In this document: one piece after another, positions 44,026 to 53,311 of the stretch | How the letters are laid out: each line of letters begins with the position of its first letter | Numbering within the stretch: position 1 is the stretch's first letter | Notes under the pieces: generated by a model | The model's input: only the letters and a program-made list of their open reading frames with translations | The model's database searches: none | What the model was told of the DNA's origin: nothing | Position numbers and translations under genes: made by a program | Assembly (NCBI RefSeq): GCF_030499535.1 | Contig: NZ_JASTLB010000001.1 | Span: 1,860,001-1,924,000 of the forward strand | Length of the DNA: 64,000 nt | Origin: Streptomyces sp. TG1A-8 | Lineage (GTDB): Bacteria > Actinomycetota > Actinomycetes > Streptomycetales > Streptomycetaceae | Direction: 5' to 3'

Positions 44026-44736
44026 TCAGCCGCTGACCGTGATGTCCGAGCTTCCGCTGCTCTGGTAACCCTCGGTGGCCATGATCATGTAGTACTTGAA
44101 CTGGCCCAGGTTCATGCCCGCGCGCGCCCAGGCGTCGAAGTGGTTGCCGGTGGTGATGGTGCCGGAGCCGCTGGTCACCTTCGACTGCCGGACGCTCCAG
44201 TACTGGTCGAAGGTGCGGGTGCCCTCGACGGAGGGGGCGTTGTACCGCGTCGTCTTGTAGATATCGTACGTGCCGCCGTCGCTGTAGACGGTGCCCCTGT
44301 GCTCGCCGGTGGGCCGGTAGCTGCCCCAGTTGTCGACGATGTAGTACTCCACCAGCGGGTTCGACGTCCAGCCGTAGAGGCAGCCGTAGCCGTTGCCCGA
44401 CGGGTTGAAGTAGCCGGTGTAGCGGACCGTCCTGCGCCCGCCGGTGTTCCAGCCCTTGCCGGCGACGAAGTTGCCGCAGTTGGTCCACCGGGTGCTGTAG
44501 CTGCCGCCGCCGTTGAGCGTCATGGAGACGGAGCCGCCGCCGTCGGTCCAGAACGAGTAGTACATGCCGTCGTAGCCGGTCTGGTTGGTGGTGATGGTGG
44601 TGGCGGCGTGGGCGGTGCCGGGCAGCAGCAGTCCGGACGCGGTGGCGAGCGCGACGGTGCCGGCGCCGCCGAGGAAGCCTCGTCGGCTCAAGCCGCTGGA
44701 GGGAACGGGGTTCTGCTGGAACTGGTCCTGCTGCAT
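44026..44736 (-). CDS. xlnC: Secreted GH11 endo-1,4-beta-xylanase, XlnC type
   Basis: The 236-residue precursor has a Tat signal (twin-Arg [10 protein letters not shown] at 17-26, a hydrophobic core, cleavage expected after AHA at 44). The mature part is a single GH11 jelly-roll domain with the catalytic Glu130 ([11 protein letters not shown]) and Glu222 ([10 protein letters not shown]), and it lacks a carbohydrate-binding module. Length, Tat signal and the sequence I recall fit XlnC of Streptomyces lividans, a known Tat substrate. It hydrolyses xylan outside the cell. ATG follows GGGAGG by about 5 bases. Regulatory CGAAAG repeats are in its upstream region. Confidence 0.95.
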   Translation of the reverse strand: MQQDQFQQNPVPSSGLSRRGFLGGAGTVALATASGLLLPGTAHAATTITTNQTGYDGMYYSFWTDGGGSVSMTLNGGGSYSTRWTNCGNFVAGKGWNTGGRRTVRYTGYFNPSGNGYGCLYGWTSNPLVEYYIVDNWGSYRPTGEHRGTVYSDGGTYDIYKTTRYNAPSVEGTRTFDQYWSVRQSKVTSGSGTITTGNHFDAWARAGMNLGQFKYYMIMATEGYQSSGSSDITVSG

Positions 44737-45914
44737 GCGTCCTCCCGATGAAGGCTGGTGGGGGGCGGGCGGCTGCTGCCGCCCGTGGCCTTGCGTGGAA
44801 CACGGCGGGGGCCGCCCGTCGTCGTGCCGCAACGACCGACCGCCATACCCGGTCCCACGACGCGAGGGGAACGACGGCCTCCTGCCGTTCGGTGGCCACA
44901 GTTTTCTTAGACCGCCATGGCCCTGTCAACGCTTTCGACAGCCTTTCGGAAACACTTCCCTCACCAGAAGAGGTCTTGGCGAGTGCGCCTTCGCTGGTCA
45001 AGCCACCCCTCACGCGAACCGCTGCGAGGAACGGAATGAGCTGAGGAAGGGACGTAGCGCAATCACTCGCACAACCTTCGAAACATTCGAACTGGTGTGG
45101 ACGCGACTGCGGCGGCCCCGCAGGGAACGACTGCGCGCGAACGGCCTGGCCCGGGTCACCGCGTACGACGCGGCGAAATCCGCGACCGTCACCTACGTCG
45201 AGGTACGGTGCCGCCCGGACCCCCGAATCCGTCAACCTCGCCCTGACGGGCCCTCGCCCCCCCTCGACCGCGGGGCGGCGACCGGGGATGAGCGAGTACA
45301 CCGCCCGTCGCCGGCTTCAGCGGACGGCCCGGGACGGTGCCCCCACCGTCCGGTGCGATCTGGCCCCCTCGCGGGGCTCTCGACATGTGTGCCACCGCGC
45401 GGCGCTCCCCCGCACCCCTCTCGCGGCACGGGCAACGCGCCGGCCAGGCGTGCGGGAAGGGCCTCACCGACCTGCAGGCCGTGTACCGCGCGTTCGTCGA
45501 CGTCCAGTCTCCGCTCGGCTGGACGCCCGCCCACGAGGTCCGGCTCGACATCGGATCCCAGGCCGCGTACGAGGAATCAGGGCGCGCTCTACCCGGACCG
45601 CCGCGCCAGGCCAGAGGCGCTCGCGTACGTCCCCGTCGGTGACGAGGGCGTCGACGGGAAGCAGGCCACGGCCCCCGTCCTCGTCGAGACCGGGAGCCGG
45701 CCGGGTCGGCAGGGCGGGGCGAGTGCCGGTCACCTGACTCCCGGGGCGTCACTTCCACGCCGAGTGGACCCGCTGCCCCGTCTCGCGAAGGCATGCGAAT
45801 CAACCCGCTGAACGAACAATGCCCACCGAACAGGATCAGTCCACCCGGCGGACCGCCTGGAGCAAGCACCGCTTGCTCAACCTCCCCCTGTCCCCCACCG
45901 CACGACGTCGAACG
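44737..45914. other. Long non-coding stretch upstream of xlnC
   Basis: The first 250 bases are the xlnC leader and control region. From 45300 to 45790 plus-strand frames show broken protein-like pieces (TDLQAVYRAFVDVQSPLGW, EVRLDIGSQAAYEE, then in another frame ALYPDRRARPEALAYVPVGD), so a frameshifted old gene of unknown family may lie there. No intact gene is supported. Confidence 0.5.
44932..44948 (-). promoter_or_regulatory. CGAAAG direct repeats, candidate xylanase operator
   Basis: On the minus strand CGAAAG occurs at 44948-44943 and 44937-44932, 11 bases apart, the first within GTTTCCGAAAG. Similar CGAAA-containing imperfect palindromes are reported ahead of Streptomyces xylanase genes. 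The site is about 200 bases before the xlnC ATG, with a TTGACA just downstream at 44930-44925. Confidence 0.5.
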
Positions 45915-46307
45915 TCAGGAAATGGGGAACCAGGTCGAGAGGCGCTTGGCGATGACCGGCACGTCAATGTGGTCCTGCGCGACGTCCTCGACGAACGGGC
46001 CGGCGACGGGGACGGGTGGCGGGGCGGTACCGGCGCTCACGCCGTTGAACCGCAGGAAGACACGCATGGCGAGCCAGGCGGTGCGCTTGTTGCCGTCGAT
46101 CAGCGCGTGATTGCGGGCGACGGAGTGCAGCAGTGCCGCGGCCTTCTCGTGCAGCGTGGGATACAACTCGGCTCCGAACACGTTCGTCCGGGGCCGCTCG
46201 ATCGCCGACACCAGAAGACCCATGTCACGCACGCTGTGCTCGGTACCGTTGACCGTGCGGGCGATGGTCAGGATCTCGTCGACCTGGATGTAGCGCACGT
46301 CGGTCAC
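45915..46307 (-). CDS. doc: Doc-type (Fic-fold) toxin
   Basis: The 130-residue protein has the Doc/Fic active site NHALIDGNKRTAW, with His67, Asp71, Gly72, Asn73, Lys74 and Arg75. In known Doc toxins this site phosphorylates EF-Tu and stops translation; typical length is 120-135. The GTG start overlaps the antitoxin stop (GTGA), as usual for such pairs. The toxin appears intact, with all active-site residues. Confidence 0.92.
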   Translation of the reverse strand: MTDVRYIQVDEILTIARTVNGTEHSVRDMGLLVSAIERPRTNVFGAELYPTLHEKAAALLHSVARNHALIDGNKRTAWLAMRVFLRFNGVSAGTAPPPVPVAGPFVEDVAQDHIDVPVIAKRLSTWFPIS

Positions 46308-46492
46308 TTCAAGTAGTCCAGGATCCCCGCATCGCTGTCCATCAGCTCGGCCAGGACGTCATCGACGTTCAGCTCGGCCCGGTTCTGGGCGTCACGGATG
46401 GCCTCGATGGCAAGTTCCTGCTTGCTGCGGCCCTCCCGACGCGCCCGCTCGGTGAGCTTCGCGTCAAGGTCGTCGGGGAGCCGGAGTGTCAT
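46304..46492 (-). CDS. Antitoxin of the Doc pair (ribbon-helix-helix type)
   Basis: The 62-residue protein starts MTLRLPDDLDAKLTERARRE, a ribbon-helix-helix (CopG/Arc-like) DNA-binding start, followed by a flexible acidic tail (DVLAELMDSDAGILDYLK) that would bind the toxin. It is not a classical Phd fold. No ribosome site precedes the ATG; an in-frame GTG two codons earlier (46498) could be a leaderless start. It overlaps the toxin gene and probably represses the operon through the dyad just upstream. Confidence 0.85.
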   Translation of the reverse strand: MTLRLPDDLDAKLTERARREGRSKQELAIEAIRDAQNRAELNVDDVLAELMDSDAGILDYLK

Positions 46493-46505
46493 CGCCACAC
46501 AAAGA

Positions 46506-46524
46506 TGATACCTGACTGGTATCA
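46506..46524. promoter_or_regulatory. Operator dyad of the toxin-antitoxin operon
   Basis: TGATACCTGACTGGTATCA is a perfect 7+5+7 inverted repeat, 14 bases before the antitoxin ATG. It also includes TATCAT, a possible -10 on the minus strand. The position suits autorepression by the antitoxin. Confidence 0.7.
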
Positions 46525-46788
46525 AAGTGGCGCGGTTGAGCCGCGTTCCCTGGCAACGCGGGGTCGAAGATGGTCGCTCGCAGCACCAGCGGAGGTGCAG
46601 CAGAGACTTCCGCCTCGAGCGTCGTCCGGGCGTCAAGAATCCCCGAACACCCCTCTGAAGGCGTCGCACATGCAGGCACCTCGCTCACGAACCCGCAGGT
46701 CAGCAAGTTGCAAAGACCGATCCGCCCGCTCGAACCGCTGCCCGGGGGAAACAGGTCGAGCAACCCACCCGGACAACGAAAGCGCAGG

Positions 46789-48129
46789 TCAGGACCCCTT
46801 GCCCGCAGGTTCGAGGATCGCGACGCACTCCACGTGCGACGTCATAGGGAACAGGTCGAACGCGCGAAGCGTCCGCACCCGGTACCCGCCCTCGCGGAAG
46901 TAGCCGAGGTCCCGGGCCAGCGCGGCGGGATCGCAGGCGACGTAGGCGATGCGGCGGGCGCCGAGGGAGGCGAGGTGGGTGACCGTCCTGCGGCCGGCGC
47001 CGGCGCGCGGGGGGTCGAGGACGACGAGGTCGACCTCCGTGATGCCCGTGCGCGGCAGGACCGACTCGACCTTGCCCTGTTCGATGCGGACCCGGGAGAA
47101 GCCGGCCAGGTTGTGCCGCGCGTCCTCCACCGCCCGCTTGCCGGACTCGATGCCGAGCACCGCGCCCTTCTCGCCGAGGCGGTCGGCGAGGGCGCCGGCG
47201 AACAGGCCCGCGCCGCAGTACAGGTCGAGGGCCGTCTCGCCCTTGCGCGGCAGCAGGCCCTGCATGACCGCGGTGACCAGGGTGTCCGCCGCCTTCGGGT
47301 GGACCTGCCAGAAGCCGCCGTTGCCGACGCGGTAGGTGCGGTCGTCGGCGCGTTCGCGGACGAAGGGGCGGCCGTGGACGCGGTGCACGCCGCCGTCCTT
47401 CTCGCCGATCCGCAGGACGGACACCGGCCGGTCCAGCTCGACGAGGGGCAGCCGGGCGCCCGGGCGCGGGGTGAGGATCACCTGGCGGTCCTGCGAGCCC
47501 GTCGCCGCGATCGCCTCCACCGACTCCATGCCGGTCCAGTCCCGCTTCTCGATGCCCAGCTCGCTGACGCCCTCGGAGGCGATCAGGCAGCGGTCGATGC
47601 GCTCGACCTCGTGCGAGCGGTGCCGGCGCAGGCCCGCGTGGCCCTCGGCGTCGACGGCGTACTGCACGCGGGTGCGCCACTGCGGCACCTGGCCGGCGGG
47701 CACCTTGTCGCCCTCGGCCGGCATCACGGTGCCGTCCCAGCCGGCCTCCTCGGGCGTGAGGCCGGCCAGGTGCCGGAGCTGCTCGGCGATCACCTCGCCC
47801 TTGAGCCGGCGCTGGGCGCCGGGCTTGGCGTGCTGCCAGTCGCAGCCGCCGCAGCGGCCGGGGCCGGCGAAGGGGCAGGGGGCCTCGACGCGGTCCTTGG
47901 ACGCCTCCAGGACCTCCACCGCGTCCGCGCGCAGGAAGCGGGCCCCCTCCTCGCCCTCGGTGACCCGCGCCACGACCCGCTCACCGGGCAGCGCGTGCCG
48001 GACGAAGAGCACCTGGCCCTCGGACGTGCGGGCGATGCAGTGGCCGCCGTGGGCGACGGGGCCGATCTCGACCTCGTACCGCTGTCCCACGAGCGACCCC
48101 GCCTGCGGGTTGTTCGGTTCTGCCTGCAT
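46789..48129 (-). CDS. TrmA/RumA-family RNA (uracil-C5) methyltransferase
   Basis: The 446-residue protein has an N-terminal TRAM domain (10-70), an iron-sulfur cluster site with CPFAGPGRCGGC (Cys85, Cys93, Cys96), and a C-terminal SAM-dependent Rossmann domain. Catalytic motifs are visible: NGGFWQVHPKAADTL, DLYCGAGLFAG (SAM binding), DPPRAGAG, and the nucleophilic Cys in VACDPAALARDL. It methylates a uridine in rRNA or tRNA; which one is uncertain. The ATG has GGAG 11 bases upstream. It follows the APC permease gene on the same strand. Confidence 0.92.
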   Translation of the reverse strand: MQAEPNNPQAGSLVGQRYEVEIGPVAHGGHCIARTSEGQVLFVRHALPGERVVARVTEGEEGARFLRADAVEVLEASKDRVEAPCPFAGPGRCGGCDWQHAKPGAQRRLKGEVIAEQLRHLAGLTPEEAGWDGTVMPAEGDKVPAGQVPQWRTRVQYAVDAEGHAGLRRHRSHEVERIDRCLIASEGVSELGIEKRDWTGMESVEAIAATGSQDRQVILTPRPGARLPLVELDRPVSVLRIGEKDGGVHRVHGRPFVRERADDRTYRVGNGGFWQVHPKAADTLVTAVMQGLLPRKGETALDLYCGAGLFAGALADRLGEKGAVLGIESGKRAVEDARHNLAGFSRVRIEQGKVESVLPRTGITEVDLVVLDPPRAGAGRRTVTHLASLGARRIAYVACDPAALARDLGYFREGGYRVRTLRAFDLFPMTSHVECVAILEPAGKGS

Positions 48130-48212
48130 GGCGGGGTGACTCCAGACCGGGAGGGGGCGGCCACGGGTGGGCCGGACAACAGCCCACCAGTCTACGTGCT
48201 CGCCGCCCCCTC

Positions 48213-50312
48213 TCAGTCCTTGGCCGACGGGTCCTTGGACCGCTCCACCGCCGGGCCGCGCCTGACCGCACCCGGCGCGTTCCAGTCCTGCCGCCTGCGG
48301 GCACGGTTGCGGGCCACCTCGGAGGAGGCCAGCTGGTAGGGCACGGAGGTGACCATCACGCCGGGGGTGAACAGCAGGCGGCCCTTGAGGCGCAGGGCGC
48401 TCTGGTTGTGCAGCAGGTGCTCGTACCAGTGGCCGACCACGTACTCGGGGATGATGACCGAGATCGCGTCGCGCGGGGACTCCTTGCGGAGGTTCTTGAC
48501 GTACTCGATGATCGGCCGGGTGATCTCCCGGTAGGGCGAGTCCAGGACCTTCAGCGGTACGCCGATCCCGCGCCGCTCCCACTCCTCGCGCAGCGCCTTC
48601 GTCTCCGCCGGGTCGACGTTGACGGTGAGCGCCTCCAGGGTGTCCGAGCGCATCAGCTTGGCGTAGGCCAGGGCGCGCAGGGTGGGGCGGTGGATCTTGG
48701 AGATCAGGACGACCGAGTGCACGCGGGACGGACGGACGCTGTCGTCGCTGGGGCCCTCGGGGGCGGCGATCTCCTCGGCGACGCGGTCGTAGTGCTTGCG
48801 GATCGCGGTCATGGTCGCGTAGAAGATGCACATGCCCAGCAGGGCGACCCAGGCGCCGTGGGTGAACTTGGTGACCAGGACGACGACCAGCACCAGGCCG
48901 GTGAAGAAGGCGCCGAAGGCGTTGATCGCGCGGGAGCGGACCATGCGGCTGCGCGCGGCCGGGTCCTTCTCGGTCACCAGGTGGCGGTTCCAGTGCCGCA
49001 CCATGCCGGTCTGGCTGAGCGTGAAGGACACGAAGACGCCGACGATGTACAGCTGGATCAGCCGCGTGGAGTCGGCGCCGTAGATGACCACCAGCAGCAT
49101 CGCGGCGCCCGCGAGCAGCACGATGCCGTTGGAGAAGGCGAGGCGGTCGCCGCGGGTGTGCAGCTGGCGCGGGAGGTAGCGGTCCTGGGCGAGGATCGAG
49201 CCGAGCAGCGGGAAGCCGTTGTAGGCGGTGTTCGCCGCGAGGAACAGGACCAGCGCGGTGGCGGCGGCCAGGATGACGAACAGGAAGCTGCCCTTGCCGA
49301 ACACCGCCTCGGCGACCTGCGAGATGACCGGGTTCTGCACGTAGTCGGAGCCGAGCGGGCTGCCGTTGTGGATCAGGTCGGCCGCCGGGTTCTCGGCCAT
49401 GTGGACCTTGGTCGTCATGGCGAGCACGATGATGCCGCAGAACATGGTGACGGCGAGCAGGCCCATCATCGCCAGCGTGGTGGCCGCGTTCTTCGACTTG
49501 GGCTTGCGGAAGGCCGGGACGCCGTTGGAGATGGCCTCCACGCCGGTCAGCGCGGCACAGCCGGAGGAGAAGGCGCGCAGCAGCAGGAAGACCAGGGCGA
49601 AGCCCGCGAGGCCCTGGTGCTCGGCCCTGATGTGGTAGCCGGCCGTGGGGGCGCGCATGGTGTCGTCGAGGACGAGGCCGCGGAAGGCGCCCCACAGGAT
49701 CATGACGAAGACGCCGCCGACGAAGACGTACGTCGGGATCGCGAAGAGCTTGCCCGACTCCTTCACACCGCGCAGGTTCATCAGCGTCAGCAGCACGATC
49801 ACGGCGACCGCGCACAGCACCTTGTGCTGGACCACGAAGGGGATCGCCGAGCCCAGGTTCTCGATCCCGGAGGCGATGGAGACGGCGACGGTCAGGACGT
49901 AGTCGACGAGCAGGGCGCTGGCGACGGTCAGGCCGGCCTGGGGCCCGAGGTTGGTGGTCGCCACCTCGTAGTCGCCGCCGCCGCTCGGGTAGGCGTGGAC
50001 GTTCTGCCGGTAGGAGGCGACCACCGTGAACATCAGCACCACGACCGCGACGGCGATCCAGGGGCTGAAGTGGTACGCCGACACGCCCGCGATGGACAGG
50101 ACCAGCAGAACCTCCCCCGGCGCGTAGGCGACGGAGGACAGCGGGTCGGAGGCGAAGACGGGAAGGGCGATGCGCTTCGGCAGGAGCGTCTCACCCAACC
50201 GGTCACTGCGCAGTGCGCGCCCGATCAGGATCCGTTTGGGCACGTCGGTCAGTTTGGACACGACAGAGGATCGTAAGGCTTCGAACTGGCAACCGCCCAC
50301 TCGGCGTCCCAT
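48213..50312 (-). CDS. APC-superfamily permease
   Basis: The 699-residue membrane protein starts with the family block LPKRIALPVFASDPLSSVAY and has about 12 membrane helices between 60 and 510. A soluble C-terminal domain of 150 residues follows (SVVLISKIHRPTLRALAYAK, then EALTVNVDP), probably regulatory. These transporters move amino acids or K+-like cations; the substrate is unknown. ATG 50312 follows GGGAG by 5 bases; a GTG 17 codons inward (VSKLTDVPKR) is often annotated, but has no ribosome site. It diverges from two TrkA/RCK genes, which suggests a link to potassium uptake. Confidence 0.9.
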   Translation of the reverse strand: MGRRVGGCQFEALRSSVVSKLTDVPKRILIGRALRSDRLGETLLPKRIALPVFASDPLSSVAYAPGEVLLVLSIAGVSAYHFSPWIAVAVVVLMFTVVASYRQNVHAYPSGGGDYEVATTNLGPQAGLTVASALLVDYVLTVAVSIASGIENLGSAIPFVVQHKVLCAVAVIVLLTLMNLRGVKESGKLFAIPTYVFVGGVFVMILWGAFRGLVLDDTMRAPTAGYHIRAEHQGLAGFALVFLLLRAFSSGCAALTGVEAISNGVPAFRKPKSKNAATTLAMMGLLAVTMFCGIIVLAMTTKVHMAENPAADLIHNGSPLGSDYVQNPVISQVAEAVFGKGSFLFVILAAATALVLFLAANTAYNGFPLLGSILAQDRYLPRQLHTRGDRLAFSNGIVLLAGAAMLLVVIYGADSTRLIQLYIVGVFVSFTLSQTGMVRHWNRHLVTEKDPAARSRMVRSRAINAFGAFFTGLVLVVVLVTKFTHGAWVALLGMCIFYATMTAIRKHYDRVAEEIAAPEGPSDDSVRPSRVHSVVLISKIHRPTLRALAYAKLMRSDTLEALTVNVDPAETKALREEWERRGIGVPLKVLDSPYREITRPIIEYVKNLRKESPRDAISVIIPEYVVGHWYEHLLHNQSALRLKGRLLFTPGVMVTSVPYQLASSEVARNRARRRQDWNAPGAVRRGPAVERSKDPSAKD

Positions 50313-50670
50313 ATCCGCTCCCGGGTGGACCCGGAGGTGGCGGGAGCTGCGGATTTCGCGGCCGGCGCGTGCGCCGTGCCCGGAGGGCACAGCCCTTCCG
50401 CCGTCGCGCTCCCGGGGTCCCGTGCCCGCGGCCGCGGAGCCGGTCGGGGCCGTGATCGCCCTGGCCGGCCCCGGAATCCGGACCCCCGTGCAGCGTGTGC
50501 GGCATCGCGCGCCGCGGGACCCCGTCACGTGCCGTCGGCACCGGCCGGCGGCGGTGACCGGGGAAACCCCGGCACGGGGGTGCCCACCCCGGAGCACGCG
50601 TGTGTAGCTTTGGTCGTCGGTCTGAGACCCTGATGTTGAGCAGCAACTTTCGGACAGTGGAAGGACGGTC
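50313..50670. other. Divergent promoter region of the permease and TrkA genes
   Basis: The 358 bases between the divergent genes hold no supported gene. TTGAGCAGC at 50635 is a possible -35 for the plus-strand operon, but no good -10 follows. AAGGA at 50661 is the ribosome site of the first TrkA gene. Confidence 0.55.
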
Positions 50671-51342
50671 GTGCACATCGTCATCATGGGCTGCGGGAGA
50701 GTGGGTTCCGCGCTCGCCCAGGCCCTGGAGCAACAGGGGCACACGGTCGCCGTGATCGACCGGGACCCGACCGCCTTCCGCCGGCTGGGCCCGGGGTTCG
50801 GGGGCCGCCGGGTCACCGGCATCGGCTTCGACCAGGACACCCTGCGCGAGGCGGGCATCGAGGAGGCCGGCGCCTTCGCCGCCGTCTCCAGCGGCGACAA
50901 CTCCAACATCATCGCCGCGCGCGTGGCCCGCGAGATGTTCGGTGTGGAGAACGTGGCCGCCCGTATCTACGACCCGCGCCGCGCCGAGGTCTACCAGCGC
51001 CTGGGCATCCCGACCGTGGCCACGGTCCGCTGGACCGCCGACCAGATGCTGCGCCGGCTGCTGCCCTCGGGCGCCGAGCCGCTGTGGCGCGACCCCACCG
51101 GCGGGGTACAGCTCGCCGAGGTGCACGCCTCCCCGAAGTGGGTCGGCCACAAGATCAGCAGGCTGCAGGAGGAGACGGGCGTGCGGGTGGCGTTCCTGAC
51201 CCGCCTGGGCGAGGCGATGCTGGCCACCTCGCAGACGGTGCTGCAGGAGGGCGACCTGGTGCACGTGATGATGCGGACGGACGACATCGAGAAGGTCGAG
51301 GCGGCGTTCGCCGGGGGCCCGGAAGAGGAGGGCGGCAACTGA
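50671..51342 (+). CDS. TrkA/RCK-family potassium-channel regulator, first of two
   Basis: The 223-residue protein has an N-terminal RCK-N Rossmann domain (VIMGCGRVGSALAQALEQQG, acidic residue in VIDRD) that binds NAD(H) or ATP, and an RCK-C domain (145-215, KWVGHKISRLQEETGV). Such proteins gate Trk/Ktr/APC-type K+ uptake at the inner membrane face. GTG follows GGAAGGA by about 6 bases. Its TGA shares one base with the ATG of the second TrkA gene, so the two are coupled and may form a hetero-oligomer. Confidence 0.9.
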   Translation: MHIVIMGCGRVGSALAQALEQQGHTVAVIDRDPTAFRRLGPGFGGRRVTGIGFDQDTLREAGIEEAGAFAAVSSGDNSNIIAARVAREMFGVENVAARIYDPRRAEVYQRLGIPTVATVRWTADQMLRRLLPSGAEPLWRDPTGGVQLAEVHASPKWVGHKISRLQEETGVRVAFLTRLGEAMLATSQTVLQEGDLVHVMMRTDDIEKVEAAFAGGPEEEGGN

Positions 51343-52013
51343 TGAGGGTCGCCATTGCCGGAGCCGGCGCCGTCGGCCGTTCGATCGCGGGCGAGCTGCT
51401 GGAGAACGGCCACGAGGTCCTGCTGGTGGACAAGGCTCCGACCGCCATCTCGGTGGAGCGGGTGCCGCGGGCGGAGTGGCTGCTGGCCGACGCCTGTGAG
51501 ATCACCTCGCTGGACGAGGCGGCGCTGCAGCGCTGCAACGTCGTGATCGCCGCGACCGGCGACGACAAGGTCAACCTGGTGGTCTCGCTGCTCGCCAAGA
51601 CCGAGTACGGGGTGCCGCGCGTCGTCGCCCGGGTGAACAACCCGAAGAACGAGTGGCTGTTCAACGAGGCCTGGGGGGTGGACGTGGCCGTCTCCACGCC
51701 GCGCCTGATGTCGGCCCTGGTCGAGGAGGCGGTGAGCGTCGGCGACCTGGTCCGGCTGCTCCGCTTCAGCCACGGCGACGCCAACCTGGTCGAGCTGACC
51801 CTGCCCGAGGAGTCGGCGCTGGCCGGCACCCAGGTCGGCGACGTGCAGTGGCCGGAGGACACCTCGCTGGTCACGATCATCCGCGGCACCCGCGTGCTGA
51901 CCCCCTCCGGGGAGGACTCCCTGGAGCCGGGCGACGAACTGCTCTTCGTGGCCGCGCAGGCCCGGGAGGAGCAGCTGGAGGAGCTGCTGTCGGTGCGGCG
52001 GGACGAGGTCTGA
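51342..52013 (+). CDS. TrkA/RCK-family potassium-channel regulator, second of two
   Basis: The 223-residue protein has the same plan as its neighbour: RCK-N (VAIAGAGAVGRSIAGELLEN, acid in LVDKA) and RCK-C (SALAGTQVGDVQWPEDTSLV). The two share only moderate similarity, so this is an old duplication. It is the second gene of the operon, which ends at the long hairpin just downstream. With the divergent APC permease it presumably forms a potassium uptake module. Confidence 0.9.
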   Translation: MRVAIAGAGAVGRSIAGELLENGHEVLLVDKAPTAISVERVPRAEWLLADACEITSLDEAALQRCNVVIAATGDDKVNLVVSLLAKTEYGVPRVVARVNNPKNEWLFNEAWGVDVAVSTPRLMSALVEEAVSVGDLVRLLRFSHGDANLVELTLPEESALAGTQVGDVQWPEDTSLVTIIRGTRVLTPSGEDSLEPGDELLFVAAQAREEQLEELLSVRRDEV

Positions 52014-52020
52014 GCCGTAC

Positions 52021-52070
52021 CCGCACGAGGAAGGGCGCCCTCGCTGCCGAGGGCGCCCTTCCTCGTGCGG
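52021..52070. terminator. Bidirectional terminator with a 23-bp perfect stem
   Basis: The two 23-base arms are perfectly complementary, separated by a CTGC loop; the left arm starts CCGCACGAGGAAGG. It begins 7 bases after the TrkA stop and ends 19 bases before the DUF3159 stop, so it serves both convergent operons. Confidence 0.9.
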
Positions 52071-52089
52071 CGGCCGCTTCGGGCCCCGC

Positions 52090-52866
52090 TCAGGCCCCGC
52101 GCCGGTGCCGTCCACCCGTCGGCTCGCCGTCCTGCGCGGCCCGGGCGGCCTCCCTCTCCTCCTCGGCCTTCTCCTGCGCCTCCATCTCCGCGAACACGTC
52201 GATGGGGGCGGGCGCCTTCGCCAGGAACACCCAGGTCAGCCAGACCGCCAGCAGGAACGGAGGGATCTTCAGGGCGACCAGGACCCAGCCGAGCTGGGTG
52301 GTGTCGGCCCACCAGTACAGCGGGAAGAGGATCGCGCACTTGGCGAGCAGGATCAGGCCCCAGGCCCAGCTGGCCTTGGCATAGGCCTTCTTGCGGCCGG
52401 GGTTGCGGGTGCGCCAGGAGAGGTTCTCCTTGAACACCGGGCCGAGGACCAGGCCGATCAGCGGGACTCCGGCGAGCGTCGTGACGATGTACGCCACCGC
52501 CAGGCCCAGCGTGTAGAGCATGCCGGGGAGGTAGAAGTCCTTGGCGTTGCCCGTGAACATCGCGAACACGACACCGAAGACCACGCCGAAGACGCCGCTG
52601 AAGGCGTGCTTGACGGTGTCCTTGCGGACCAGCCGGACCACCACCAGCACGACGGACACGGCGAGCGCGGCGACGGCGGAGACGTGCAGGTTCTTGTTGA
52701 AGGTGAAGATCGCGACGAAGAGGAGGCCGGGCACGACCGTCTCGACCATGCCGCGGATGCCGCCGAACGCCTGGAACAGTGCGGCCTCGGTCACCGCGCG
52801 GGCGTCGCGGTCGTCGTCCGGCGGGGTCTGTGGGGTGTCTTCGGTCGGCTTGTCGAAGGACGTCAC
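52090..52866 (-). CDS. DUF3159 membrane protein
   Basis: The 258-residue protein has an N-terminal polar tail, about six membrane segments from 45 to 215, and a charged C-terminus. The block AALFQAFGGIRGMVETVVPG near 28-47 is characteristic of DUF3159 proteins in actinobacteria, whose role is unknown. The GTG start comes 3 bases after the OB-fold gene stop, within GGGAGTAGCC; the two are an operon. Confidence 0.88.
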   Translation of the reverse strand: MTSFDKPTEDTPQTPPDDDRDARAVTEAALFQAFGGIRGMVETVVPGLLFVAIFTFNKNLHVSAVAALAVSVVLVVVRLVRKDTVKHAFSGVFGVVFGVVFAMFTGNAKDFYLPGMLYTLGLAVAYIVTTLAGVPLIGLVLGPVFKENLSWRTRNPGRKKAYAKASWAWGLILLAKCAILFPLYWWADTTQLGWVLVALKIPPFLLAVWLTWVFLAKAPAPIDVFAEMEAQEKAEEEREAARAAQDGEPTGGRHRRGA

Positions 52867-52869
52867 CGG

Positions 52870-53268
52870 CTACTCCCGTCCGAGGGGTCGCAGTTCGTAT
52901 TTCGGGTTGAACAGCACCCGGCGGCCCCGGCTCATCGAGATCCGGCCCGATGCGATCAGCTTGCGCCCCGGCTCTATGCCGACGATGGAGCGCCTGCCGA
53001 GCCACACCACGTCCAGCGCGGCCGAGCCGTCGAACAGCTCGGCCTGCAGGGCCGGGACTCCGGCGCGCGGTCGCAGGGTGACCGTGCGCAACGTACCAGT
53101 TACCGTGACGATCTGCCGGTCGCGGCAGTCGTCGATCCTGGTGCACCCGGCCGTCTCGGCGTCCTCGCGCAGTTCCTCGGACTCCAGGTCCTCCTGCGAC
53201 GAGGAGAGCCGGTCCAGCATGCGCCGGAACCGGCCGGCCGGCTTTTCGGGACGGGGAACAGCGCTCAT
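52870..53268 (-). CDS. OB-fold nucleic-acid-binding protein
   Basis: The 132-residue protein contains an OB-fold at about 50-125 (IVTVTGTLRTVTLRP, then LDVVWLGRRSIVGIEPGRKL, and ASGRISMSRGRRVLFNPKYE), like the anticodon-binding tRNA-anti/RecG wedge type. The first 45 residues are charged and contain one Cys pair (CTRIDDC). It probably binds nucleic acid, but no enzyme domain is attached. It is immediately followed by the DUF3159 gene. Confidence 0.88.
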   Translation of the reverse strand: MSAVPRPEKPAGRFRRMLDRLSSSQEDLESEELREDAETAGCTRIDDCRDRQIVTVTGTLRTVTLRPRAGVPALQAELFDGSAALDVVWLGRRSIVGIEPGRKLIASGRISMSRGRRVLFNPKYELRPLGRE

Positions 53269-53311
53269 GTCTGAAGCGTACCGGGGCGCACCGGCGGGGC
53301 CTCACCCCAGC

